This document shows positions 6,641 to 14,272 of a stretch of DNA of 52,133 nucleotides, in pieces; position 1 is the first letter of the stretch; each line of letters starts with the position of its first letter. Below the pieces are notes generated by a model. It saw only the letters and a list, made by a program, of their open reading frames with translations, had not been told where the DNA came from and did no database searches. The stretch is from Acidobacteriota bacterium (GTDB lineage Bacteria > Acidobacteriota > Terriglobia > Terriglobales > Acidobacteriaceae): contig JAFDVW010000005.1 of the NCBI GenBank assembly GCA_018268755.1, positions 1-52,133 on the forward strand, given 5' to 3'. Both the position numbers and the translations under genes were made by a program.

Positions 6641-9010
6641 ATGACCGGACGTAAAGCGGTCCACCTTACTTTTCTTGCCCTCATGGCGATGGGGTTAGCA
6701 TCCTGTTCGCTTCCGGGTGGAGGAACAACCGGTTCTTCCAATAGCAATGCATCCACCAGCAGCAAAGCCGCCAGCGTCACGCTGACGGTTGCGCCGGCCA
6801 ACGCTACCGTCACTTCCGGGCAGAAACAGCAATTCACTGCCAAAGTCACCGGAGTGAGCAATACCGCGGTGACCTGGGTGGCGGACAAGGGGAGTATCAA
6901 CGCCTCCGGCGTCTATACCGCGCCCCAAGTCAGCAGTACGACTTCCGTGGTGGTCGTGGCCACCAGTAAAGCCGACCCGCAAAAGGTGAGCTGGGTGCGC
7001 CTCACGGTTGCCCCCAAAACGACGACGGTAGAAAACGCCACCCTGGCGGTAAGCACCAAGACTTTACCGGCCGCTACCAGCAACAAGCCTTATAGCGCGG
7101 CGCTAGCGGCCGCGGGCGGCACGTCTCCCTATACCTGGAGCGTAACTTCCGGCACCCTGCCATCGGGATTGCAGGTCAGCGGCAGCGGCGCGATCAGCGG
7201 CACTCCGACCCAGACCGGGTCCTTTTCTTTTAACGCGCGGGTTACCGATGCCGCTGCGAAAAGCAGTACGCAAACTTTGACCTTGACCGTAGCCGCTGCG
7301 CCCCCCAGCAGCCCGCCTTCGGGATCCACTGATTTTGATGGTCCGGCGGAGTTGCCCCGGGCCTATGTCTCCAGCGCCCTGGCCGACACTCCGGCCCCAG
7401 GAAAGACCATCGCCGTCAGCGCCGGGGGCAACCTGCAGAACGCCTTGAACAGCGCCAGCTGCGGCGACACCATCGCCTTACAGGCGGGAGCGACCTTCAA
7501 CGGCAGCTTCACCGTGCCCGCCAAGAGCTGCGACGACAACCACTGGATCATCGTGCGCACCAGCGCTCCCGACTCCAGTCTGCCCCCGGAAGGCACGCGC
7601 CTTACCCCCTGCTATGCCGGGGTCTCTTCCCTGCCTGGACGGCCGGCGCTGAATTGCAAGAGCACGGCGGTCGTCACCGCCAAGCTGAGCAGCACGCTGA
7701 CCAACGGGGTGTTCACCTTCGCCACTGGAGCCAACCATTATCGCTTTGTAGGATTGGAGATCACCCGGCCGGCGGCCTCGAGCAGCCTGCCCATCGTCTA
7801 CCAGCTGGCGCAGGCCTACAACACGACCGCGCATCACCTCGTCTTCGACCGGGTGTGGATGCACGGCAATGCCCAGGATGACACGGGGCACGGCATCCAG
7901 CTGAACGGCATGTCCCATGTGGCCGTGGTGGACTCTTATTTGAATGATTTTCACTGCGTGAGCTCCACCGGTTCTTGCACCGATTCGCAGGCCATCGTGG
8001 GCGGCAACAGCGATTATGCGGACGGTCCTTTCAAGATTGTGAACAACTTCCTGGAGGCGGCGGCGCAGAGCATCATGTTTGGCGGAGGCTCGGGGAGCAC
8101 GGTGCCTGCGGACATCGAAATTCGCCGCAACCATCTGTTCAAGCCGCTGACCTGGCAGAAGGGCCGCTCCGGCTACGTGGGTGGCACAAACGGAAACCCG
8201 TTCATCGTCAAAAACCATTTTGAATTGAAAAACGGGCAACGCATTTTGTTCGAAGGCAACATCCTGGAAAACAGCTGGGGCGGCTTCAGCCAGGTGGGAT
8301 GGGGCATTGTGTTGACCCCGCGCGGCTCCTGGGCCGCGGTGCAAGATATCACCATCCGCTATAACACCGTCAGCCACGTAGGCGCCGGCATGCAGCTGGC
8401 CGCCACGCAAAACGGAGAGAACGGGGTCAGCGTGGACTCGCTGGCCGCGCAGCGCTGGAGCATTCATGACGTGGTACTGGATGATGTAAGTGCGTCCACT
8501 TACAGCGGCTCGGGAAACCTGATTCAGATTTCCAGCGCCATGACCACTCGCACCTTGAACAACCTCACCATTGACCATGTCACCGGCATCACCGACCCCC
8601 AGCATGGGGTGTTGATTGTGGGCTCCGCGGCCGCCAATCCTACGCCGTCCAACATCGCCCTCACCAACAACCTTTTCCTGGCCGGGACTTACTCGGTTTG
8701 GCCTTCCGGCGTCACCAATCCCTGCTCGGCTTCGCTGCAGCCGATGCTCCTATTCAACGCTTGCTGGAACCCCTACGTGTTTACCAACAACGCGTTCATT
8801 CTCCCCTCGGTACAGGCCAACTCCTCCTGGCCGGCGGGGAACTACCTGCCCGCGAATGTGGCGGCTGTGCAGTTCACCAATTACAACAACGGCAAGGGTG
8901 GAGATTACACCCTGCTTTCCAGCAGTCCCTATAAGAATGCCGGCTCCGATGGAGCCGACCTGGGCGCTAATATCAGCGCCATCCAACAAGCGATCGCGGG
9001 AGTGAAGTAG
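6641..9010 (+). CDS. Lipoprotein with Ig-like domains and parallel beta-helix
   Basis: A 789-residue cell-surface or outer-membrane lipoprotein. From ATG 6641 the signal is short and ends in the lipobox LASC with the cysteine near residue 23. After a Ser/Thr-rich linker comes a BIG2-like domain (VAPANATVTSGQKQQFTAKV), then a He_PIG-type domain (SGTLPSGLQVSGSGAISGTPT). Residues about 250-780 look like a right-handed parallel beta-helix of the pectate lyase/chondroitinase B type, with repeats such as HHLVFDRVWMHG, IEIRRNHLF and ITIRYNTVSHVG. Carbohydrate binding or lyase activity is plausible, but I cannot identify catalytic residues. It appears monocistronic and convergent with the PIG-L gene. 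Confidence 0.82.
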   Translation: MTGRKAVHLTFLALMAMGLASCSLPGGGTTGSSNSNASTSSKAASVTLTVAPANATVTSGQKQQFTAKVTGVSNTAVTWVADKGSINASGVYTAPQVSSTTSVVVVATSKADPQKVSWVRLTVAPKTTTVENATLAVSTKTLPAATSNKPYSAALAAAGGTSPYTWSVTSGTLPSGLQVSGSGAISGTPTQTGSFSFNARVTDAAAKSSTQTLTLTVAAAPPSSPPSGSTDFDGPAELPRAYVSSALADTPAPGKTIAVSAGGNLQNALNSASCGDTIALQAGATFNGSFTVPAKSCDDNHWIIVRTSAPDSSLPPEGTRLTPCYAGVSSLPGRPALNCKSTAVVTAKLSSTLTNGVFTFATGANHYRFVGLEITRPAASSSLPIVYQLAQAYNTTAHHLVFDRVWMHGNAQDDTGHGIQLNGMSHVAVVDSYLNDFHCVSSTGSCTDSQAIVGGNSDYADGPFKIVNNFLEAAAQSIMFGGGSGSTVPADIEIRRNHLFKPLTWQKGRSGYVGGTNGNPFIVKNHFELKNGQRILFEGNILENSWGGFSQVGWGIVLTPRGSWAAVQDITIRYNTVSHVGAGMQLAATQNGENGVSVDSLAAQRWSIHDVVLDDVSASTYSGSGNLIQISSAMTTRTLNNLTIDHVTGITDPQHGVLIVGSAAANPTPSNIALTNNLFLAGTYSVWPSGVTNPCSASLQPMLLFNACWNPYVFTNNAFILPSVQANSSWPAGNYLPANVAAVQFTNYNNGKGGDYTLLSSSPYKNAGSDGADLGANISAIQQAIAGVK

Positions 9011-9028
9011 CGGGCCCGGCCCAGCGCG

Positions 9029-9775
9029 TTATAGATCGCCCTCTACTCCCTCGAACAGATCGGTTTCCGGGGCGTGGGGAGCCGGCCGCGCCGACGCCAC
9101 CAGGTGGTAGTACTCGTGCCTCCCGTGTTTGCGCACGTGCTCTTCCAGAATAGGAAACAGGGGATTTTGGCTGGTATGCGCCTTGAAGGCAGCCAGCTTG
9201 GCTTCCAGCTGGGGGGCCACATCCACCGCGGCCGTGATGGGCGCGTGAATGATGGGCGGACGTCCCGAGAGCGTGGTGTTGGCGGTGCTGTAATAGAGCT
9301 TCTGGGGACTGTAAGGGGCCAGGTTTTCCTTCAGCTGGTCTGGGTAACGGTTGCTGCGGCCCGCCCAGTGAAAAGCCAAGGTGGCAAATACCCCGGCCAG
9401 GGAATGGTCGGTATGCGCGGTCAGACCGCCTTCCGGGCCAAACGTCGCCACCACCTGGGGGCGAAATTGCCGGATGTGCAGGGTGAGTTCGTTCACCACG
9501 CGGTAAGCATCCAGGCAGTGCAGCTTGCCGTCGGGATAATCCAGCACAACCCCCTGGCTCACCTTAAGCAACTCGCAGGCGGAGGCAAACTCCTTGCGCC
9601 GCATGGCCGCCAATTCCTGATCATTGCGGGCTCCGCCGCGATTCGTGGCGGCCTGCCCCGGCGTGAGACAAATCACGCTGGTGGCCGCGCCGTATTCATG
9701 ATAGTGGCGGAGTGTGCCTCCGAAGTTTCCCGCTTCATCATCGGGATGGGCCGTGACAACCATCAGGCGAAACAT
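9029..9775 (-). CDS. PIG-L (LmbE) family deacetylase
   Basis: Zinc-dependent N-deacetylase-type enzyme, 248 residues from ATG 9775; an upstream start at 9817 would add 14 residues before the conserved strand. The metal motif AHPDDE is at residues 9-14, and the distal histidine is in LTAHTDHSLAG. A conserved GGARNDQELAAMRRKE segment follows the first strand. The family includes GlcNAc-PI, mycothiol and bacillithiol precursor deacetylases; the substrate here cannot be read from sequence. There is no signal peptide, so it is cytoplasmic. The start lies 69 bases past the stop of rnhB on the same strand, so the two may be co-transcribed. Confidence 0.9.
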   Translation of the reverse strand: MFRLMVVTAHPDDEAGNFGGTLRHYHEYGAATSVICLTPGQAATNRGGARNDQELAAMRRKEFASACELLKVSQGVVLDYPDGKLHCLDAYRVVNELTLHIRQFRPQVVATFGPEGGLTAHTDHSLAGVFATLAFHWAGRSNRYPDQLKENLAPYSPQKLYYSTANTTLSGRPPIIHAPITAAVDVAPQLEAKLAAFKAHTSQNPLFPILEEHVRKHGRHEYYHLVASARPAPHAPETDLFEGVEGDL

Positions 9776-9844
9776 GAGTTCGATTTTACAAGAGAGATTG
9801 GGAAGGAACGGCTGCAAGCGCCCGGTTTATATGGCGAGAAACAT

Positions 9845-10597
9845 TCAGGCCGGCGGTTGCCCGATCTCTTCCGTTGCGGCTTCCGCCGGCCCTTCCAGCA
9901 TGAAGGCCAGCACCTCCTGGGGCACGGGCGCGCTCCACACCGGGGCAAACGATTGCCGATGTAAGGGAGATGGGCCATATTCCCGCAGCGCGGCCAGATG
10001 GCGGGCCGTGCTGTATCCCTTGTTGGAAGCCAGGCCGTACATGGGAAAAACCGGGTCCCATTGGCAGATCATGCGGTCGCGCTCGACTTTGGCGAGGATG
10101 GAGGCGGCGGCAATCGATACGGAAAGAGCATCGCCGTGGATGATCGGCTCCTGCGGAAGGTCGCAATCAAGGCGGACCGCGTCAATCAGCAGATGGTCCG
10201 GAGCGGGCTGAAGGCCCATCACCGCCTCCCGCATGGCCACGCGGGAGGCCTGATAGATATTGATTTGATCGATGCGCGCGGCATCCACGGCCGCCACCGC
10301 CCAGGCCACAGCATGTTCGCGGATCTTGACAGCCAACTCTTCCCGCCGCTCGGCAGGCAGCAGCTTGGAATCGCGCAGGCCGCGAATGCGGACCGCCGGG
10401 TCCAGAATGACCGCCGCCGCCACCACCGGCCCGAACAACGATCCCCGGCCGACCTCATCGACGCCCGCCACCCACTGTGAGCCGGAGGCCCAGGCTTTCT
10501 TCTCAAATTTCAGAGTGCAGCGAAGTTTTTTGAGTAAACGCAACTTGGCCGCGGAAGGGGAAAGCCGCTTCTCATCGGACTTTTTCTTGTTGGCCAC
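9845..10597 (-). CDS. rnhB: Ribonuclease HII
   Basis: Cytoplasmic endonuclease that cuts the RNA strand of RNA/DNA hybrids and removes misincorporated ribonucleotides. The protein has 250 residues with a Lys-rich N-terminal extension. The catalytic core shows GVDEVGRGSLFGPVVAAAV with the Asp-Glu pair near 46-47, DSKLLP, LLIDAVRLDC carrying the third acid, and ASILAKVERDRM with the fourth. In many genomes rnhB follows rplS; here a divergently oriented PilZ gene separates it from the rplS operon. It is followed by the PIG-L gene on the same strand. Confidence 0.95.
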   Translation of the reverse strand: MANKKKSDEKRLSPSAAKLRLLKKLRCTLKFEKKAWASGSQWVAGVDEVGRGSLFGPVVAAAVILDPAVRIRGLRDSKLLPAERREELAVKIREHAVAWAVAAVDAARIDQINIYQASRVAMREAVMGLQPAPDHLLIDAVRLDCDLPQEPIIHGDALSVSIAAASILAKVERDRMICQWDPVFPMYGLASNKGYSTARHLAALREYGPSPLHRQSFAPVWSAPVPQEVLAFMLEGPAEAATEEIGQPPA

Positions 10598-10763
10598 GGA
10601 AAGCTGCTGAAATCTTCGCCGAGAGGACGCTGTGCATGCAAGGCGGAAATCCTGGGCAGATTTCCCCGGGTGGCCCCGCCTATCCCCATTTAGTAACCCT
10701 TTCGTGCTATTACCGCCGTAAATTGACCGCGGATTTTCCGGCTGTTACTTTCGATTGCAGTAG

Positions 10764-11555
10764 GTGGAAAATTCATCTGTTCCTGCAGACCCTATTTTGA
10801 CGCGCCACGAAATACCTCTTTCTGTCGAACGCCTGAGCAAACGTGTCCATACGGCGATCCCATTGCGCGTGACCCGCTGGGACCCGGAGAACAAGCCGCT
10901 GCTCGATGTGGCGTGTACTTACGACATCTCGCCGCGCGGGGCGCGGATTACCCAGGTCTCCGGCGTAGAACGCGTGGGAGACATCATCGCCATCGAGCGG
11001 GGCCTGAATGGCAAGATCTTTTGCCGCGTGGTCTGGCTGGGGGAAGCGAATTCCGAACTGCGCGGACAGATGGGGATCGAGTGCGTGGAAAGCGATCGCA
11101 CTATCTGGGAAGCCGAGCTGCACGAGCTGGAAGAAAGCTACGACCCCATTGTGCTCGACCAGCAGGGACGCCGCATTGCCCGGGGCGAGAGCAACCGCCG
11201 CCGCAAACCACGCTTCACCACCAAGGGCGTGGTGGAACTGTTCGACAGCAACACTCTGGGGAGACCCCTGGAGGCCGGGTTAGGCAACCTGTCGGAGATC
11301 GGCTGCCTGGTGCGCACGCACGACCGGGTCAAACCCGGGACCGACCTGAGGCTGGCGCTGGCGGTGGGAAATTACGACGTCACGCTTAAGGGAGAGGTAC
11401 GGCACTCCATGCCCGACCTGGGTCTGGGGATAGAATTCCGTGAGATCCGCAAGGGAGACCGCCAAATGCTGCAATTCCTGTTGCACAAACTGGCGGAACA
11501 GCAATTCGAAGAGTCGTTTGAACTGGAACTCGGCGCGGCCGCGGCTCACCCTTAA
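10764..11555 (+). CDS. Protein with two tandem PilZ-like domains
   Basis: A 263-residue soluble protein. Domain 1 (about 25-125) has the basic motif around SKRVHTAIPLRV and the DISPRGARI motif, matching PilZ D/NxSxxG. Domain 2 (about 145-250) has ESNRRRKPRF followed by NLSEIGCLV and ends in LGLGIEFREI. PilZ domains bind cyclic di-GMP through the arginines and the DxSxxG loop; domain 1 keeps the motif better than domain 2. The start is GTG at 10764. The gene is divergent from rnhB and convergent with rplS, sharing a hairpin with it. Nothing here shows what it regulates. Confidence 0.82.
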   Translation: MENSSVPADPILTRHEIPLSVERLSKRVHTAIPLRVTRWDPENKPLLDVACTYDISPRGARITQVSGVERVGDIIAIERGLNGKIFCRVVWLGEANSELRGQMGIECVESDRTIWEAELHELEESYDPIVLDQQGRRIARGESNRRRKPRFTTKGVVELFDSNTLGRPLEAGLGNLSEIGCLVRTHDRVKPGTDLRLALAVGNYDVTLKGEVRHSMPDLGLGIEFREIRKGDRQMLQFLLHKLAEQQFEESFELELGAAAAHP

Positions 11556-11578
11556 TAAAGACCAAATCAGCAGAGAGC

Positions 11579-11604
11579 AAGGCCCGGACAAAAGTCCGGG
11601 CCTT
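11579..11604. terminator. Hairpin terminator between the PilZ gene and rplS
   Basis: AAGGCCCGGAC (11579-11589) and GTCCGGGCCTT (11594-11604) form a perfect 11-base stem with an AAAA loop. It lies between two convergent genes. Neither side has a long U tract, so termination may be modest in both directions. Confidence 0.7.
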
Positions 11605-11621
11605 GGCATTCCGCGGAGAAC

Positions 11622-12002
11622 CTAGGTGGTGGCGGGAGCTGCCGCGCTGGGGCGCTCGCGTTCCACGTCGCGCAGACGGGCCGCCTTGCCTTTCAGGCCG
11701 CGCAGGTAATACAGCTTGGCGCGGCGGACGCGCGACGAGCGCACCAGATCGACCTTGTCGACGACCTTGGAGTTTACCGGAAAAATACGCTCCACCCCGT
11801 GGCCAAAGCTGATCTTGCGCACGGTGAAGCTGGCCTGGGGGCCGTTGTTGCGGGCAATGACCACGCCTTCGAAGGCCTGTAACCGCTCTTTGTCACCTTC
11901 TTTGATCTTGACCTGCACGCGAACGGTGTCGCCGGGGACAAATTTGGGCAGATCGGTGCGGTTGGTCTTGGCCAACAGTTTTTCAATAATCAGGTTCGAC
12001 AT
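11622..12002 (-). CDS. rplS: 50S ribosomal protein L19
   Basis: Large-subunit protein at the 30S-50S interface. From ATG 12002 the product has 126 residues ([13 protein letters not shown]). The family core is plain: [44 protein letters not shown] and [19 protein letters not shown] short Ala/Pro tail follows. The upstream start at 12035 would add 11 non-conserved residues, and AAGGAA lies before 12002. It is the last gene of the rpsP-khpA-rimM-trmD-rplS operon, 48 bases after trmD, and is followed by the hairpin at 11579. Confidence 0.97.
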   Translation of the reverse strand: MSNLIIEKLLAKTNRTDLPKFVPGDTVRVQVKIKEGDKERLQAFEGVVIARNNGPQASFTVRKISFGHGVERIFPVNSKVVDKVDLVRSSRVRRAKLYYLRGLKGKAARLRDVERERPSAAAPATT

Positions 12003-12050
12003 GACTGGTTCCTTTTCCTTCTCAAAATCTTGCAACTTGATCCAGCGGCC

Positions 12051-12863
12051 TTAGGAAAGCTTGTCCTGCGCAATCCCGGCCAGAATTTCCTGGTCTTCCT
12101 TACTCAGCGCCGCCTGGGCCAGCAGGTCCGGGCGATTGCGCAACGTCTTTTCCAGCGCCGTGCGGCGGCGCCAGCGGCGAATCTCTTCGTGGTTGCCCTG
12201 CACCAGGACCTGCGGCACGGTCATACCCCGAAAGTCCGCCGGCCGCGTGTAATGCGGATAATCCAGCAATCCACCCGAAGAGCAGGTCGAACTCGGTCCC
12301 TCCCCGGCCACGACCGGAGGATGGGCCGTAAAGGACTCCTGCCGCGCGGAGGCCTCATTCCCTAGCGCTCCCGGAATCAGCCGGGTGACCGCATCCACGA
12401 TCACCGCCGCGCCGATTTCTCCCCCGCTCAGCACGTAATCGCCGATGGAGATTTCCCGGTCGGCCAAAAATTGGCCCACCCGCTCATCCACGCCTTCGTA
12501 GCGGCCGCAGATCAATACGATCCGTTGCAGTCCGGACAACTCCCCGGCCAGGGCCTGATCCAGTCGCCTGCCCTGGGCCGAGAGCAGAATGACGCTCTCT
12601 CTGGCCTCGCCGGAACGGCGTTCGCTCTGCGGCGCTACCGCCAGAGCTTCCAAAGATTCAAAGATCGGTTCCGGCTTCAGGACCATGCCTTCGCCGCCGC
12701 CAAATGGGCGGTCATCCACGGTGCGGTGCTTATCGTGCGTAAACTGCCGCAAGTCGTGGACCGCGATCTCCGCCAGCCCAGCTTCCTGGGCACGGCGGAT
12801 AATGCCAAAATCCAGCGGGCCGCGGAAAAAATCGGGAAAGATCGTCAAAATGTCGATCTTCAT
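12051..12863 (-). CDS. trmD: tRNA (guanine-N1-)-methyltransferase
   Basis: Methylates G37 next to the anticodon of tRNAs reading CNN and related codons, using S-adenosylmethionine; this prevents +1 frameshifting. The protein has 270 residues. It starts [13 protein letters not shown] and has [15 protein letters not shown], the trefoil-knot segment [13 protein letters not shown], and [12 protein letters not shown]. The C-terminal helical domain is normal. A stretch near 75-90 ([12 protein letters not shown]) is a little longer than in E. coli. It lies between rimM (37 bases upstream) and rplS, the conserved order. Confidence 0.97.
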   Translation of the reverse strand: MKIDILTIFPDFFRGPLDFGIIRRAQEAGLAEIAVHDLRQFTHDKHRTVDDRPFGGGEGMVLKPEPIFESLEALAVAPQSERRSGEARESVILLSAQGRRLDQALAGELSGLQRIVLICGRYEGVDERVGQFLADREISIGDYVLSGGEIGAAVIVDAVTRLIPGALGNEASARQESFTAHPPVVAGEGPSSTCSSGGLLDYPHYTRPADFRGMTVPQVLVQGNHEEIRRWRRRTALEKTLRNRPDLLAQAALSKEDQEILAGIAQDKLS

Positions 12864-12900
12864 TCGCGAACCCTGAACATCTCACCTTGCCGAGCGAAAC

Positions 12901-13476
12901 TTACTTTCTCCGGGCCTTACCCGCGCCCTGCTGCTGCTTCTCATCGTCGCGGAGCGGCGCGTTGATCTGTAGCAGGCCTTCCGGCAATGCCATCTCGATC
13001 CGCTTGCCCGCGACGTCCAGCTTCTTCAGAAACGCCTCGGCAAACGGGACCTCATATTCCTTCCCCTCTGCCTTCACCACCAGCAGGGGAGCTTCCCCGG
13101 CACCGAAACGCACGTCCTGCACTGGACCAATCTCGCGCTCGCCGTCATACAGAACGCAGCCGGTGAGGTCGCTGATAAAGGTCCAACCCGCTTCCAGCTC
13201 TCCGCGGGCGCTGCCCGGGACCTGCAATTCACAGCCCCGCAAAGCTTCCGCGTCCGAGATGGAATCGACGCCGGCGAACTTCAAAATCAGGAACCCTTTG
13301 TGCGGCCACAAGCCTTCCACTTCCAATTCGCGGCGCGAGCCATTGGCGGCCAACGCCGAAAGTTTCAGGCCTGCCTGGAACCGGTCGGGAACATCGCTGT
13401 GCGGCTCCACCGCCACTTCGCCCAAGCGCCCTTGCGTCTTGACGACGCGGGCCAGCGTGATGAACTCGCCGCCTAT
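12901..13476 (-). CDS. rimM: 16S rRNA processing protein RimM, start codon unusual
   Basis: Ribosome maturation factor that binds S19 during 30S assembly. The N-terminal RimM beta-barrel and C-terminal PRC-like barrel (YEVPFAEAFLKKLDVAGKRIEM) are complete. The nearest ordinary start is TTG at 13425, but the 17 codons before it are in frame and read IGGEFITLARVVKTQGR, the conserved RimM N-terminus. Upstream of those, the frame reaches a stop without any ATG, GTG or TTG. Translation may begin at ATA 13476, which overlaps the khpA stop codon (13473-13475) and has GGAG 8 bases before it, or at ATC 13461; a sequence error is also possible. Coordinates use 13476. The identity is firm; the start is not. 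Confidence 0.9.
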   Translation of the reverse strand: MGGEFITLARVVKTQGRLGEVAVEPHSDVPDRFQAGLKLSALAANGSRRELEVEGLWPHKGFLILKFAGVDSISDAEALRGCELQVPGSARGELEAGWTFISDLTGCVLYDGEREIGPVQDVRFGAGEAPLLVVKAEGKEYEVPFAEAFLKKLDVAGKRIEMALPEGLLQINAPLRDDEKQQQGAGKARRK

Positions 13477-13724
13477 TCCAGGATCTCCAGCACATAGCGT
13501 TTATGAGAGCGCACGCCGGTGGCGCTGATCAAGGTGCGCAGCGCACGCGCGGTGCGCCCATTGCGCCCAATCACCTTGCCCATGTCGCTCTCCGCCACTT
13601 CCAGTTCAATGACGGTCTCGCCGTCCTCGTCCACCTGCTCGACAAAAACCTCATCGGGAGAATCCACGAGTGCTTTGGCGATCTGCTCCACAAGCACGCG
13701 AACGTCCCCAGCTTGCTCGCTCAT
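13473..13724 (-). CDS. khpA: KH-domain RNA-binding protein KhpA
   Basis: A small single-KH-domain protein of 83 residues, usually a partner of KhpB/Jag and linked to cell-division and envelope mRNAs. The GxxG loop is in VIGRNGRTARALRTLI at about 51-66, preceded by a hydrophobic and acidic strand typical of the family (VIELEVAESDMGK). It sits between rpsP and rimM, its conserved location in many bacteria. The stop codon overlaps the first possible rimM codon, which suggests translational coupling. The start is ATG at 13724. Confidence 0.93.
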   Translation of the reverse strand: MSEQAGDVRVLVEQIAKALVDSPDEVFVEQVDEDGETVIELEVAESDMGKVIGRNGRTARALRTLISATGVRSHKRYVLEILE

Positions 13725-13766
13725 TTGGGGCTCCTACGGGTGGGTGAAATTCCCTGGCAATTCCAC

Positions 13767-14021
13767 TTAAGCGGCGGGTCCGGCGCTAGCCGGGACCTGC
13801 GCCACCAGTTTACCGACGCGCTCGGAGAGCTGCGCGCCCTTCGAGACCCAATAGTCAATCCGGTCACGCTTGAGGTCGACGCTGGCGGGGACAGTGCGGG
13901 GATTGTAGGTTCCCACCACTTCCACGGAGCGGCCGTTGCGAGCCCGGGCCTTTTCAATCACCACGACACGATAATGCGGTTGTTTGCGCGCACCTACACG
14001 CGCTAGACGAATCGTTAACAC
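13767..14021 (-). CDS. rpsP: 30S ribosomal protein S16
   Basis: Small-subunit assembly protein, 84 residues from GTG 14021 (VLTIRLARVGARKQPHYRVVV). AAGGA lies 6 bases before the GTG. The open frame continues to 14063, but the added 14 residues do not belong to the family. The body has YNPRTVP and the IDYWVSKGAQLSERVGKL helix of S16. It is the first gene of the rpsP-khpA-rimM-trmD-rplS operon, with a candidate promoter about 50-80 bases upstream. Confidence 0.96.
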   Translation of the reverse strand: MLTIRLARVGARKQPHYRVVVIEKARARNGRSVEVVGTYNPRTVPASVDLKRDRIDYWVSKGAQLSERVGKLVAQVPASAGPAA

Positions 14022-14070
14022 TGAGTATCCTTGTTCCGGAAAAGTCCGGGGAGGTTGAGACAAACTCTTA

Positions 14071-14099
14071 TTTTTGCAGAATTTAGGGCGATTGGCAAG
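14071..14099 (-). promoter_or_regulatory. Candidate promoter of the rpsP operon
   Basis: On the minus strand TTGCCA (14094-14099) is followed 17 bases later by AAAAAT (14071-14076). This gives five of six matches at -35 and four of six at -10, and a leader of about 40 bases before the GTG of rpsP. It is a motif match only. Confidence 0.4.
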
Positions 14100-14138
14100 G
14101 GTGCACTGCGGCTTTCCCGGAAAAGCATGATAGGGCCC

Positions 14139-14268
14139 CGGATTTACACAGATGGCACGGATTTTTCATGAATAACGGCCTTGCCAAAAGAGTTCCTGAC
14201 GCCCCCGGTCGTGTCTCAGCAAATCTGTCTTTGTAAATCCGCGTTTATCCGTGAAAATCCGTGGCCAA
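14139..14268. repeat. Intergenic repeat B (GGATTTACACAGAT family)
   Basis: The left end reads GGATTTACACAGATGGCACGGATTT and the right end reads AAATCTGTCTTTGTAAATCC, then CCGTGAAAATCCGTGGCC. Read on the other strand the right end gives CCACGGATTTTCACGG and GGATTTACAAAGACAGATTT, so the two ends are imperfect inverted copies. It fills the gap between the ppc stop and the rpsP promoter. I recall similar ATCCGTG/GATTTACACAG words as dispersed intergenic repeats in other bacteria; only one copy is present here. Confidence 0.55.
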
Positions 14269-14272
14269 AAAA

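Noticed and set aside
7478..8605. Minus-strand ORF of 375 codons in the beta-helix lipoprotein gene
   Set aside because: No recognisable protein features; the plus-strand frame has a clear lipobox and repeats.
14153..14170. Sigma-54-like sequence TGGCACG-N4-TTTCA
   Set aside because: It lies within repeat B, points to no plus-strand gene, and the -12 element is imperfect.
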